From CANHEE01 sp043777755 (lineage in GTDB: Bacteria > Bacteroidota > Bacteroidia > Chitinophagales > Saprospiraceae), in assembly GCA_043777755.1 (NCBI GenBank), contig JAYWHK010000004.1:1-38047 (forward strand): a DNA stretch of 38,047 nt, given 5' to 3'. Of this stretch, positions 23,081 through 30,682 are shown one piece after another (position 1 is the first letter of the stretch; each line of letters begins with the position of its first letter). The notes under the pieces are model-generated. The model was not told the DNA's origin. It saw only the letters and a list, made by a program, of their open reading frames with translations, and did not search any database. The translations under genes were made by a program, and so were the position numbers.

Positions 23081-23111
23081 CAAAGATACGTCATGTTTTT
23101 TTATTTTACAA
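23081..23111 (-). promoter_or_regulatory. Promoter of tRNA-Ser (TTG-N20-TATCTTTG)
   Basis: Minus-strand TTG at 23111-23109 and TATCTTTG at 23088-23081 are 20 bases apart. Start of transcription near 23074 leaves a ~60-base 5' leader before the tRNA. Confidence 0.65.
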
Positions 23112-23175
23112 GTATTTTAATAAAAAAAAGTCATATTTTTTTTATTAAAATTATAACTTTTTGATTTTCTGATAG

Positions 23176-23664
23176 TTAGCGTTCTAATTTTTCTATGATT
23201 CGCATAATTTTTTCTAAGCCTTCTGCATCTATTTCCGAAAAATCATCTAAAACATCAGCATCTACATCTAAAACCAAAAAAACATTTCCATTTTTATCAA
23301 ACGCAGGCAATACAATTTCTGATTTTGAAGCTGATGAACAAGCAATATGTCCAGGGAACGCCTCTACATCAGGTACAATAACGGTTTGCTTCGTCGTGTA
23401 GCAATGTCCGCAGACACCTCTATTGAAATTGATACGGGTGCAAGCCAGCGGCCCTTGGAATGGGCCTAAGACCAATTGCTCGCCTTTTTTTAAGTAAAAA
23501 CCAACCCAAAAAAAGCTAAACGCTTCTTTTAAGACTGCTGAAATATTTGCCAAATTAGCAATAAAATCGCTTTCTACGGCTACAATTGATTCGATTTGAG
23601 GGACAATTGCCGCATAAATGTCTTTTCGAGTCTTAGATTTCGGTATAAAAAGTGTTTCTGCCAT
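23176..23664 (-). CDS. msrC: Free methionine-(R)-sulfoxide reductase (GAF domain)
   Basis: This 162-residue protein is a single GAF domain with the fRMsr signature: FFWVGFYL, LVLGPFQGPLACTRI (Cys 75), NRGVCGHC (Cys 85), VPDVEAFPGHIACSSASKSEIVLP (Cys 109) and VFLVLDVDADVLDDFSEIDAEGLE. The three Cys correspond to the catalytic and resolving residues of E. coli MsrC (Cys 84, 94 and 118). It reduces free methionine-R-sulfoxide in the cytoplasm using thioredoxin. The length is normal for the family. It is alone on its transcript, in the same direction as its neighbours; no clear promoter motif was found. Confidence 0.93.
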   Translation of the reverse strand: MAETLFIPKSKTRKDIYAAIVPQIESIVAVESDFIANLANISAVLKEAFSFFWVGFYLKKGEQLVLGPFQGPLACTRINFNRGVCGHCYTTKQTVIVPDVEAFPGHIACSSASKSEIVLPAFDKNGNVFLVLDVDADVLDDFSEIDAEGLEKIMRIIEKLER

Positions 23665-23852
23665 AAATTGCTTAAAATCTTGGAAATGTGAATAATAAGT
23701 TGTAAGTCTGTAAAGCCAATAATTCTTTTAACTTGTTGGTTTAGAATAGTTCACAACATTTAAAAGTGTCGATTAGTTCCGTTAAGTGCTGAGTTTTTCT
23801 TTTTAGATTATTTACCTAAAAGAAGAATTTTTTTTGAAATGGAGAAAGGTTT

Positions 23853-26093
23853 TTACTTCAATTTCCACCGCACGCCCAAAAATACTCTCCTCTTTTGCAC
23901 GGGTGCGTAATTATACGAAGGGTCAAATGTGTAATTGTTCGGATTATTGACTTGAATTTGTTTGTCAAAAGGGTCAAAAGCACGCATAATAATGTCTTCT
24001 TTTGGGTAAAAATTGAATATGTTTTTTATTCCAAAATAAATTTCTACACCATTTCTACAAGGTTTAGTCAATTGCAAATTGCTGACGTTGAAAAAAGGTG
24101 AGCGTTCGGGGCGATAATCGTTTTCAAAAACAGGCAATAACATTGGGCTATACACATAGCCATTAAAATCAAGGGTCAAATTGGGTTTTAAAAAATGATA
24201 GGAAAAAGAGTAATTACCCGTAAATCGTGGTGTTTGGATTTGCTCTTTTTTCGTAGCGTTTTCATGTGTATAAGAACGAATAAAAGTGCCGCCAATTGTG
24301 CTTTTAAAACTTGCGCCAATCGTCCAATCGGTGTTAAATGATGCGCCATAATTTTCAGCAAAACCTTTCAGATTATCATAAATTACCTGCTCACTATTTG
24401 TCAAATAATCAGCAATAATTCTATTGTTGTAATAGGTATAAAAAAGGCTCAAATCGAGGTTCAAAAAGCCTTTCGGCAGCGACTGAAAACGAGTAAAATT
24501 CAAGTTGCCATTCCAAGAGCGTTCGGGTTTTAATTCATTGACAAAAACAACTTTTCGTCCGCCCGTCAGTGCAGCATGGTCTTCACTAAACACATTAACT
24601 ACACGAAATCCGTTGCCAAAATTCAAACGTAAAGCATTGAAATTGTTGAGTTTATATTTTGCACCCAAGCGTGGCGAGAGAATATTTCCATGCACATTGC
24701 TACGGTCATAGCGAAGTCCAGCAATGAGTTTCCAACGCTCGTTTGGCGTGATTTCATCTTGTATGAAACCACCCAATAATGATTTTTTCTCAGGCTGATT
24801 TTTCGTATTTTCTTTGTTGGCTGTGACAGGCGTATTGTCATCATAATACGTGTAACGATGCCCAATTCCGAACAAAAAATCGTGTTTTTCGTTGAGTTTT
24901 TTATCCCAAGTCAGCTGGCTAAAAACGATGTTTTGATTGGCAAAATAAGGCGTTGTGCCGTAATAACTTTCTTGTTTGTGAGCGTTTGCAGAAAGGTTAA
25001 ACATAATTTTTTCATGATTAAAAGGCAACTGATAATTGGCGATAAATTCGTAGCGTTTGGTACGGATAACTTCGCCATAAATGCTGTCTGTTCCTTCAAA
25101 TTCTGGTGTCCATTGTAGTTCTCCGCCGTTGCGATTTTCTCGTACAAGACGAAAAGCCATGTCTGCCACACGGTTATTTTTTCTATCCACCGACCATTTA
25201 TTAAACACCGAAAGGCGTTTCGCAAGTGTCACATCTGTAAAATTATCGTGGTTGATGTCGTGTTTTTTATCAAAATGGAAGTAATTGGCACTCAACACAT
25301 TATGTATTTTTTTTCCTATTGAAAAACCCGTTGCAAGGTCAGTGTTGAGCTCTTGGTAGGTCGTTCCGTTGATGTCAAGCGAAAATTTTGGTACTTTTTT
25401 CGGATTTTTGGTAATCACGTTGATAATGCCGCCCATTGCCTCCGAGCCATAGAGAGAAGCCGCTGGACCTTTCACTATCTCGATGCGCTCCACAATAGAA
25501 TTTGGAATTCCACTCAATCCATAGACCGTAGAAAGTCCGCTGACAATCGGCATATTGTCAATCAAAATGAGCGTATAAGGTCCCTCCATGCCATTGATAT
25601 GAATGTCGCCCGTGTTGCAAACGCTGCATTGTAACTGCGGACGAACACCATTTACGCTTGTCATCGCTTCAAAAAGGGAAGGCGTAGGGTTTCGTTCAAA
25701 GTATTTTGGTGTAAATAATTCGACGGGGACGATGCTCTCTGATTTTCGCATTTCTTTGAGTGTTCCCGTCACAACTATCTCATTTAAAGCACTTTGTGAT
25801 TGTTTTAAGTCTATTGTAAAAACAGTATTTTTCTTAGAAAAAACAACATATTGCTTGACTGTTTCGTAACCGACAAAAGAAACCTCTACCAATTGTTTAC
25901 CTTCTTTTACATTTTTTATCAGGGCAACGCCAGTGCTATCCGTGATTGCACCTAATTTCAAATCGGGCAAAAAAACGCTTGCAAACTCAATAGGCGAATC
26001 ATCCGAAAAGACCTTGAATTTTGTGGTTTGAGCTGCACTTTTTACACTATCCAACAGCAAAAAAATACAGAAGACTATGATTTTTTGATACAT
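23853..26093 (-). CDS. TonB-dependent outer membrane receptor with carboxypeptidase-like N-terminal domain
   Basis: This 746-residue protein has a signal peptide (MYQKIIVFCIFLLLDSVKSAAQ), a CarboxypepD_reg-like domain (about 24-95, ending SFVGYETVKQYVV), a TonB-box-like segment (LNEIVVTGT) and a plug domain (MTSVNGVRP to MGGIINVITK). The plug includes a CxxC in QCSVCNTGDIHINGMEG. The rest is a beta-barrel. The frame can extend six codons to a TTG at 26111, but ATG at 26093 starts directly at the signal peptide, and a TACCTTG element lies just upstream. The substrate is unknown; the Cys pair hints at a metal or metal complex, which is inference only. Confidence 0.9.
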   Translation of the reverse strand: MYQKIIVFCIFLLLDSVKSAAQTTKFKVFSDDSPIEFASVFLPDLKLGAITDSTGVALIKNVKEGKQLVEVSFVGYETVKQYVVFSKKNTVFTIDLKQSQSALNEIVVTGTLKEMRKSESIVPVELFTPKYFERNPTPSLFEAMTSVNGVRPQLQCSVCNTGDIHINGMEGPYTLILIDNMPIVSGLSTVYGLSGIPNSIVERIEIVKGPAASLYGSEAMGGIINVITKNPKKVPKFSLDINGTTYQELNTDLATGFSIGKKIHNVLSANYFHFDKKHDINHDNFTDVTLAKRLSVFNKWSVDRKNNRVADMAFRLVRENRNGGELQWTPEFEGTDSIYGEVIRTKRYEFIANYQLPFNHEKIMFNLSANAHKQESYYGTTPYFANQNIVFSQLTWDKKLNEKHDFLFGIGHRYTYYDDNTPVTANKENTKNQPEKKSLLGGFIQDEITPNERWKLIAGLRYDRSNVHGNILSPRLGAKYKLNNFNALRLNFGNGFRVVNVFSEDHAALTGGRKVVFVNELKPERSWNGNLNFTRFQSLPKGFLNLDLSLFYTYYNNRIIADYLTNSEQVIYDNLKGFAENYGASFNTDWTIGASFKSTIGGTFIRSYTHENATKKEQIQTPRFTGNYSFSYHFLKPNLTLDFNGYVYSPMLLPVFENDYRPERSPFFNVSNLQLTKPCRNGVEIYFGIKNIFNFYPKEDIIMRAFDPFDKQIQVNNPNNYTFDPSYNYAPVQKRRVFLGVRWKLK

Positions 26094-26136
26094 TTTTACT
26101 AAAATTTTCAATTTTAATTACAAGGTAATAAAAAAT

Positions 26137-26175
26137 AACAATGTCCTTGTGGCGTGAAGCCACAAAGCCATTGTT
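26137..26175 (-). terminator. Terminator after the DUF4240/GIY-YIG operon
   Basis: Leftward, AACAATGGCTTTGTGGC pairs with GCCACAAGGACATTGTT with a few mismatches around a TTCAC loop, followed by ATTTTTTATT. It begins 9 bases past the stop at 26184. Confidence 0.7.
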
Positions 26176-26183
26176 GGATAAAA

Positions 26184-26489
26184 CTAATCTGTCAAATTCC
26201 CATTAGGTCGTTTGCCAAATTCATTTTTATAAGCATTGATTAAGGACTGTTCTTGTTCTCTTGCGGCTAATCTACCTTCAATATTTTGGCTAATAATTTC
26301 GCCATAAAACCTTGCCCAACCAGCAATCCGATTGAATAAATCCAATTGATCCCGCAAACGAGTAGATAAACCATCTGAATCAACTACATCATGACTGATG
26401 CCATATTTATAAATATCATCATCTTGTTTGTCATAAATGATGTAAACATGGTGTAGTTTTTTATTTTGATATGAATTTCCGTGAATCAT
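26184..26489 (-). CDS. GIY-YIG-like nuclease domain protein (toxin-type)
   Basis: This 101-residue protein has HHVYIIYDKQDDDIYKYGIS near the N-terminus, with VYIIY and YKYGIS in the positions of GIY and YIG. A basic/aromatic middle (RLRDQLDLFNRIAGWARFYGEII) follows, then AAREQEQSLINAYKNEFGKRPNGN, whose R...E...NGN pattern is like the C-terminal GIY-YIG/URI-type domains of polymorphic toxins. It is a free-standing domain with no signal peptide. Catalytic Arg and Glu candidates are present but not verified. It starts 3 bases after the upstream DUF4240 gene and shares its promoter and terminator, so the two probably act together. Confidence 0.6.
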   Translation of the reverse strand: MIHGNSYQNKKLHHVYIIYDKQDDDIYKYGISHDVVDSDGLSTRLRDQLDLFNRIAGWARFYGEIISQNIEGRLAAREQEQSLINAYKNEFGKRPNGNLTD

Positions 26490-26492
26490 TTG

Positions 26493-27062
26493 CTACGCTG
26501 CCCAACCTTTCTTATTAGCGAAAGTTTCAACATTAAAAATAGGTATATAACGAAATATCTTGTTGGTTTTGAGTCGATAAGCAAGATGTGCAAGTGTTAA
26601 AATCCCTTCAAAAGCCATATCGCGTGGCATCAATTCAGGGTTTTTCAATACTTTGTTGTAAAAACTTTGACCATTGGCAACGACACAGCAACGAGCGTAA
26701 AGGAATTCATCTACCGAAAAATCGCTATCCTTTGAAACCCAGTTATTTCCGCCAGTATTTTTAGCATGAGCAATAGTGTCAAGTGCAAAAAGTTTTTTAG
26801 AAAGAATATCTTGGAACTCATAAATATGACGTATTGGTTTTGCAGCCAAAACATTAATCGCTTTTGATAAAATAGTTGTATCATCATCATTTTTCCAATC
26901 AAAAAGAGCGATGATATTCCAAAACTCCGTTTCATTCAACCCTTCAAAATATTTTGGTGTTTTGACTTTTATTTCTAATTGAGCATGAGGATAGTGTTCT
27001 TGCAAATTAGCAAGAAAATTATCGCTCAAACTATCTACTGAAACTTGATATTGTTGTATCAT
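26493..27062 (-). CDS. DUF4240 domain protein
   Basis: This 189-residue protein carries the DUF4240 pattern from about residue 38: NETEFWNIIALFDWKNDDD, VLAAKPIRHIYEFQDILSKKLFALDT, DFSVDEFLYARCCVVANGQSFYNKVLKNPELMP and FEGILTLAHLAYRLKT. It is predicted cytoplasmic. The frame opens 55 codons further upstream, but ATG at 27062 follows a well-formed promoter by about 17 bases and marks the start of the domain-like sequence. It is the first gene of a two-gene operon with the GIY-YIG-like protein. DUF4240 has no settled function; an immunity or antitoxin role toward its neighbour is my inference. Confidence 0.72.
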   Translation of the reverse strand: MIQQYQVSVDSLSDNFLANLQEHYPHAQLEIKVKTPKYFEGLNETEFWNIIALFDWKNDDDTTILSKAINVLAAKPIRHIYEFQDILSKKLFALDTIAHAKNTGGNNWVSKDSDFSVDEFLYARCCVVANGQSFYNKVLKNPELMPRDMAFEGILTLAHLAYRLKTNKIFRYIPIFNVETFANKKGWAA

Positions 27063-27078
27063 TTTTTTTATTTTACTA

Positions 27079-27110
27079 CAAAGGTAATTAAAAACCATCA
27101 AATCTACAAA
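27079..27110 (-). promoter_or_regulatory. Promoter of the DUF4240/GIY-YIG operon (TTTG-N20-TACCTTTG)
   Basis: Minus-strand TTTG at 27110-27107 and TACCTTTG at 27086-27079 have the consensus 20-base spacing. The predicted start near 27072 leaves a leader of about ten bases. Confidence 0.7.
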
Positions 27111-27180
27111 AAAGAAACAAAAAATTGCCAATTCATTATGAAATTGCTCATCTAAGATTTTTATAAAAAAACTCTCCTTC

Positions 27181-29403
27181 CTAAAACTTACAACCAACAC
27201 CAAAATTAAAACTCCTCGCTTCGCCACTTAGCAAACCTGGTCCTGGATAGCCACCTGAACGACGAGTCGCATACACTGCATCGAATACATTATTGACACT
27301 GCATTGTATCGAATATTTTCCTAAAAATTGGTATTTAAAACTCCAATCTGCTACTGTATAAGCGGCGATTTTACCCGCTGTTCCAGTGGCATTTGGCGCA
27401 ATCGTGTTGGAGGCATCAGTGAAAAAATCGCTGCTGTAACGCACTTGAAAAGTTGTCGAAAAACCTTTGAGTAAGTAGGTTACACCCAAATTATGGATTT
27501 GTTCGGGCGCATTTTCTACCTTGTTATTTTTCAAATTGCCTTCGGTAATCGTAATTGTTGGCGCAGTGCCTTTGATAACGGTCGTTTTAAAATCTTGGTA
27601 ACGGGCATCAGTGAACGCCAAAGAAGCAAAAAAGCTCAATTCTCCATTTTTACAACGATTAAAGGCTTTGCAAGGATTAAATTCTACAAAAATCTCTGCG
27701 CCTTTGTGCTGCGCTTTGCCCAAATTGGTGCGAAATTGATAAGTGCTTTTCGTAGGGTCGTTGTTTGTAAATTGGCGCAATGTACCAATTTTGTTGTTGT
27801 ATTGAACGAAAAAAAGGCTTGCATCAAAGTTCAAAAATTCGCCAATCAAACCTCTGTAACCTAAGTCAGCATTGAAACCATTGGCATCTTTGAGGTTGGC
27901 ATCAATCACATCAGTCGTGTTGCTCGTAATCAAATCGCTGTATAAAACAGGGCGATAGGCTTGTGAAATATTGCCATAAAAATTGGTATTTTTCAAACGA
28001 TATTGCAAACCTGCTGCCGCCAAAATAACGTTTCTTTCCGCTGATTGTGGCGTGAGTAAAACGTCTTTTTCTGCCGTAACGGTTGCTAACCCTGCCACTG
28101 ACGAAACGATGTTTTCATAGCGAACTCCATGCGTAAATGTTAGATTTTTTGTAATTTTCAAAGCATTTTCGGCAAAAAATGCTATATTTTGAGTTGCAAA
28201 ATCCAAATTTGTAGGATATTTTACACCTTCCAGTTTTAAGCTAAAATCGCTTCCTGTATCGCCTTTTCCACGCTGCAAACGCTTGGTATTAGACTGATAA
28301 AACTTTGCGCCAAACGCCAAATTATGTTTTTTGCCCAATGCTTCATATTGCCACAAGCCACGTGCTTCGGCAGCATAATTTGTATAAGTATCAAGGTCTA
28401 ATTGACGATTGTTGTATTGGTTTATTTTTGCATTAACGGTGTCTGCAACGTTTGGCGCAGCCGTGAAACCAACGCTATTGCGCTCGCCTTGCAATGCCAT
28501 TACTTTGAGATTGAAACTTAAATTTTGAGTTGCTTTGTAGTCCAAATTGACGTTTCCAATCGCCCAATTGACTTGAAACCAATTGCGATTGCGGACAGAT
28601 TGATATGGATTTTGAGCAAATTGAACATCAGTCAAACCGCCACTTTGCTGATTGATGTAAGACATTTGCGTAAATTCGCCTGATATTTTTGTTTTTTCCG
28701 TCAAAGCATATTGCAAAAAAGCATGAGAATTACGTGATTTGTAATCGCTATTTTCCCTTGAAGTTGCGCCAGAACGACTTTGATTATACGCATAATACGA
28801 CCATTTTTTGTAATTGCCGCCAATCGCATTGAAAGAACTCAACATATTGAAAGAGCCTACGGAATTTTGTGTTTCAAAGGTCAATTTTTTATCAGAATGT
28901 TCTCTTTTTAACTGATAATTGAGCAAACCACCAAATTGCGGACCAAATTGCAAGGCGGCTGCGCCACGCACGACTTGTATCTTTTCGACGGCTTCCATTG
29001 CTGGATTATAGTAGGCTTCGGGATAACCAAAAATATCAGAAGCAATGTCGTAACCATTCTGACGGGTGTTAAATTCCCAACTGCGATTTGGGCTAAGACC
29101 ACGAGTTGCGACAGACACTTGTAAGCCACTACCGTCATTTTCCCAAATAGAAATGCCTGGCACACGAGCAAAAATCTGACGCGTATTGTTACTTGCTAAG
29201 TTAGCATTAAGCGTGCTTAGACGTAGGATTTCATTTTTCTTTCCAGCAAGAAGGATTGTATTTTCTGTTTCTGTCAATCGCTCAGGAGTCGGGCGACGGC
29301 TTGTAATTTGCAGTAAATCAAGCACTTGCGTGCTATCTTGTGCTACAATTATTGTTGAAAAAAATACCAATAAAGTGAACGTAATTAGTTTAAAATTTTG
29401 CAT
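27181..29403 (-). CDS. TonB-dependent receptor, FecA-like (siderophore/iron uptake)
   Basis: This 740-residue protein has a signal peptide ending at about residue 22 (TIIVAQ) and no carboxypeptidase-like domain. The plug region includes NTRQIFARVPGISIWENDGSGLQVSVATRGLSPNRSWEFNTRQNGYDI and VEKIQVVRGAAALQFGPQFGGLLNYQLK, close in form to Fe(III)-dicitrate (FecA-type) receptors. The barrel ends with the typical C-terminal Phe. It would import a ferric chelate across the outer membrane using TonB. A consensus promoter lies at 29444-29474 and a palindromic operator candidate immediately upstream, which supports metal-dependent control. The specific ligand is not determinable here. Confidence 0.9.
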   Translation of the reverse strand: MQNFKLITFTLLVFFSTIIVAQDSTQVLDLLQITSRRPTPERLTETENTILLAGKKNEILRLSTLNANLASNNTRQIFARVPGISIWENDGSGLQVSVATRGLSPNRSWEFNTRQNGYDIASDIFGYPEAYYNPAMEAVEKIQVVRGAAALQFGPQFGGLLNYQLKREHSDKKLTFETQNSVGSFNMLSSFNAIGGNYKKWSYYAYNQSRSGATSRENSDYKSRNSHAFLQYALTEKTKISGEFTQMSYINQQSGGLTDVQFAQNPYQSVRNRNWFQVNWAIGNVNLDYKATQNLSFNLKVMALQGERNSVGFTAAPNVADTVNAKINQYNNRQLDLDTYTNYAAEARGLWQYEALGKKHNLAFGAKFYQSNTKRLQRGKGDTGSDFSLKLEGVKYPTNLDFATQNIAFFAENALKITKNLTFTHGVRYENIVSSVAGLATVTAEKDVLLTPQSAERNVILAAAGLQYRLKNTNFYGNISQAYRPVLYSDLITSNTTDVIDANLKDANGFNADLGYRGLIGEFLNFDASLFFVQYNNKIGTLRQFTNNDPTKSTYQFRTNLGKAQHKGAEIFVEFNPCKAFNRCKNGELSFFASLAFTDARYQDFKTTVIKGTAPTITITEGNLKNNKVENAPEQIHNLGVTYLLKGFSTTFQVRYSSDFFTDASNTIAPNATGTAGKIAAYTVADWSFKYQFLGKYSIQCSVNNVFDAVYATRRSGGYPGPGLLSGEARSFNFGVGCKF

Positions 29404-29443
29404 AAAACATTATTTTTATTTAGACTTGTTATAAATAATGGTG

Positions 29444-29474
29444 CAAAGGTAAAACGTGTTTTTGAAACTACAAA
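29444..29474 (-). promoter_or_regulatory. Promoter of the FecA-like receptor (TTTG-N19-TACCTTTG)
   Basis: Minus-strand TTTG at 29474-29471 and TACCTTTG at 29451-29444. The start of transcription is predicted near 29437, with a leader of about 35 bases. Confidence 0.7.
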
Positions 29475-29476
29475 AT

Positions 29477-29499
29477 TTATTTGGATTAAATCTAAATAA
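29477..29499. promoter_or_regulatory. 23-bp palindromic operator candidate upstream of the FecA-like receptor
   Basis: The palindrome is centred on 29488 with 11-base arms matching at 10 of 11 positions (core TTTGGATT-A-AATCTAAA). It ends 2 bases from the -33 box. The TTTnGATT..AATCnAAA form resembles metal-regulator sites (Fur or DtxR/MntR type), but which regulator binds is unknown. Confidence 0.5.
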
Positions 29500-29512
29500 T
29501 TTTTTTAAAATT

Positions 29513-29550
29513 AAAAAAAACAGCGACAAGTTTTCACTTATCGCTGTTTT
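29513..29550 (-). terminator. Terminator overlapping the stop codon of the 29538 gene
   Basis: AGCGATAAGTGAAAACTTGTCGCT forms a stem with a short loop, with A-runs before and T-runs after it on the minus strand. The TAA stop of the upstream gene lies inside the 5' arm. Confidence 0.75.
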
Positions 29551-30431
29551 TTGCAATATTTTTGGTTCTTAATCACCGCTGCTGGCACTAAAAAATGCCC
29601 AATTCTATACAAGGCATGAAACCAATATTGTTCCAAAACAACTAAAAACAAACCTTCATGGTAATAGCCATAAATTCGCCCAATACAAGTCAAAAAGCCC
29701 CAAAATGCCATATAATACAACGCTGCGCTGGCTATTTTTTTAGGAAAAAAAATCAAAATACTCACCACAATATCAACAATTCCAATATAAAGTAAAGCAT
29801 TTTTAGCCATTTTTTCCTCCAAAGCAAAGCCATTCATCATCATGCTAATGTATTCCACGGGCGTTGTATAGACATTCATTGCATACAATCCATGACATGA
29901 AAAAGTCAAAGCGCAAAGGATTTTTAAGCAAAAAATTAGACTCACTGCAAATTGAAAATTTGTAGTCAATTTAATTTGCATTACCCCGTCACCCTTTAGG
30001 GTTGGGGACAACATCGCTACACAACAACCTACCTGAATGGCATATTCAAAGAATTGTCCCAAATGAAAAAAATGGTCTTTAGAATAGCAAAATGCCAAAA
30101 AAACCAAATTCAATACACCAAAAATAACAATAAATTTTGATGTTTTTTTCAAAAGAGAATTATTGATTTTTTCTTGAAAAAAAACAAATATTGCCGCCAG
30201 AAAAAAAACAATTCCAATACTTTTTTGAAAAAAAAGAATATTTTGCTCCGTTTGTGGATTTGTTGTGTATGACTGCCAAGCAATACCAAACATCGCTAAA
30301 ATAGGCGACAAAAATTCCTCGTCCCAAAGTACTACACGCAACGGTACATCTCTGAAAAAATATTGAAAACCACGCCCGACAAAAGTCGCTATTGCACTGA
30401 TTTGTAAGAGTTTATAAGAAGAAATTGACAA
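29538..30431 (-). CDS. Multi-pass membrane protein of unknown function
   Basis: This 297-residue protein has about seven or eight hydrophobic segments, including SIGIVFFLAAIFVFF, FIVIFGVLNLVFLAF, FAVSLIFCLKILCALTF and LLYIGIVDIVVSILIFF. The last part (YMAFWGFLTCIGRIYGYY, YWFHALYRIGHFLVPAAVI) loosely recalls DoxX-like quinone-associated membrane proteins, but I would not assign it. The start is a TTG codon: there is no ATG until residue 47, which falls after the first membrane segments, and a TATCTTTG -7 element lies only 16 bases upstream (30447-30454). Its stop codon overlaps its terminator. Confidence 0.65.
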   Translation of the reverse strand: MSISSYKLLQISAIATFVGRGFQYFFRDVPLRVVLWDEEFLSPILAMFGIAWQSYTTNPQTEQNILFFQKSIGIVFFLAAIFVFFQEKINNSLLKKTSKFIVIFGVLNLVFLAFCYSKDHFFHLGQFFEYAIQVGCCVAMLSPTLKGDGVMQIKLTTNFQFAVSLIFCLKILCALTFSCHGLYAMNVYTTPVEYISMMMNGFALEEKMAKNALLYIGIVDIVVSILIFFPKKIASAALYYMAFWGFLTCIGRIYGYYHEGLFLVVLEQYWFHALYRIGHFLVPAAVIKNQKYCKKQR

Positions 30432-30446
30432 ATTTTTTATTTTTTA

Positions 30447-30454
30447 CAAAGATA
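30447..30454 (-). promoter_or_regulatory. -7 element TATCTTTG for the membrane protein gene
   Basis: Minus-strand TATCTTTG fits TAnnTTTG. Its position only 16 bases before the TTG codon supports that unusual start and a nearly leaderless message. Confidence 0.45.
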
Positions 30455-30682
30455 AAAAATAAAGCCCATTTTTTAATAAAGATAAGAACAAAAAAATAAA
30501 AAATTGCCAACGTTTATGTGAATTGTTAAAATTTTCCTAATTTCGCTTTTTATTTCTGTTTTTCTTCACATAAAAATAAGATTTTAACGTTTTAACTTAG
30601 TGAACAATGGCAAACCATTATAAACAATTGCCAAACAACAGCCAAACATTTCAACATTCAAACATACTAACATTAAATTTAT

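Noticed and set aside
26493..27227. Extended start of the DUF4240 gene at 27227
   Set aside because: It would read through its own promoter and overlap the receptor gene end; the first 55 residues look like untranslated AT-rich sequence.
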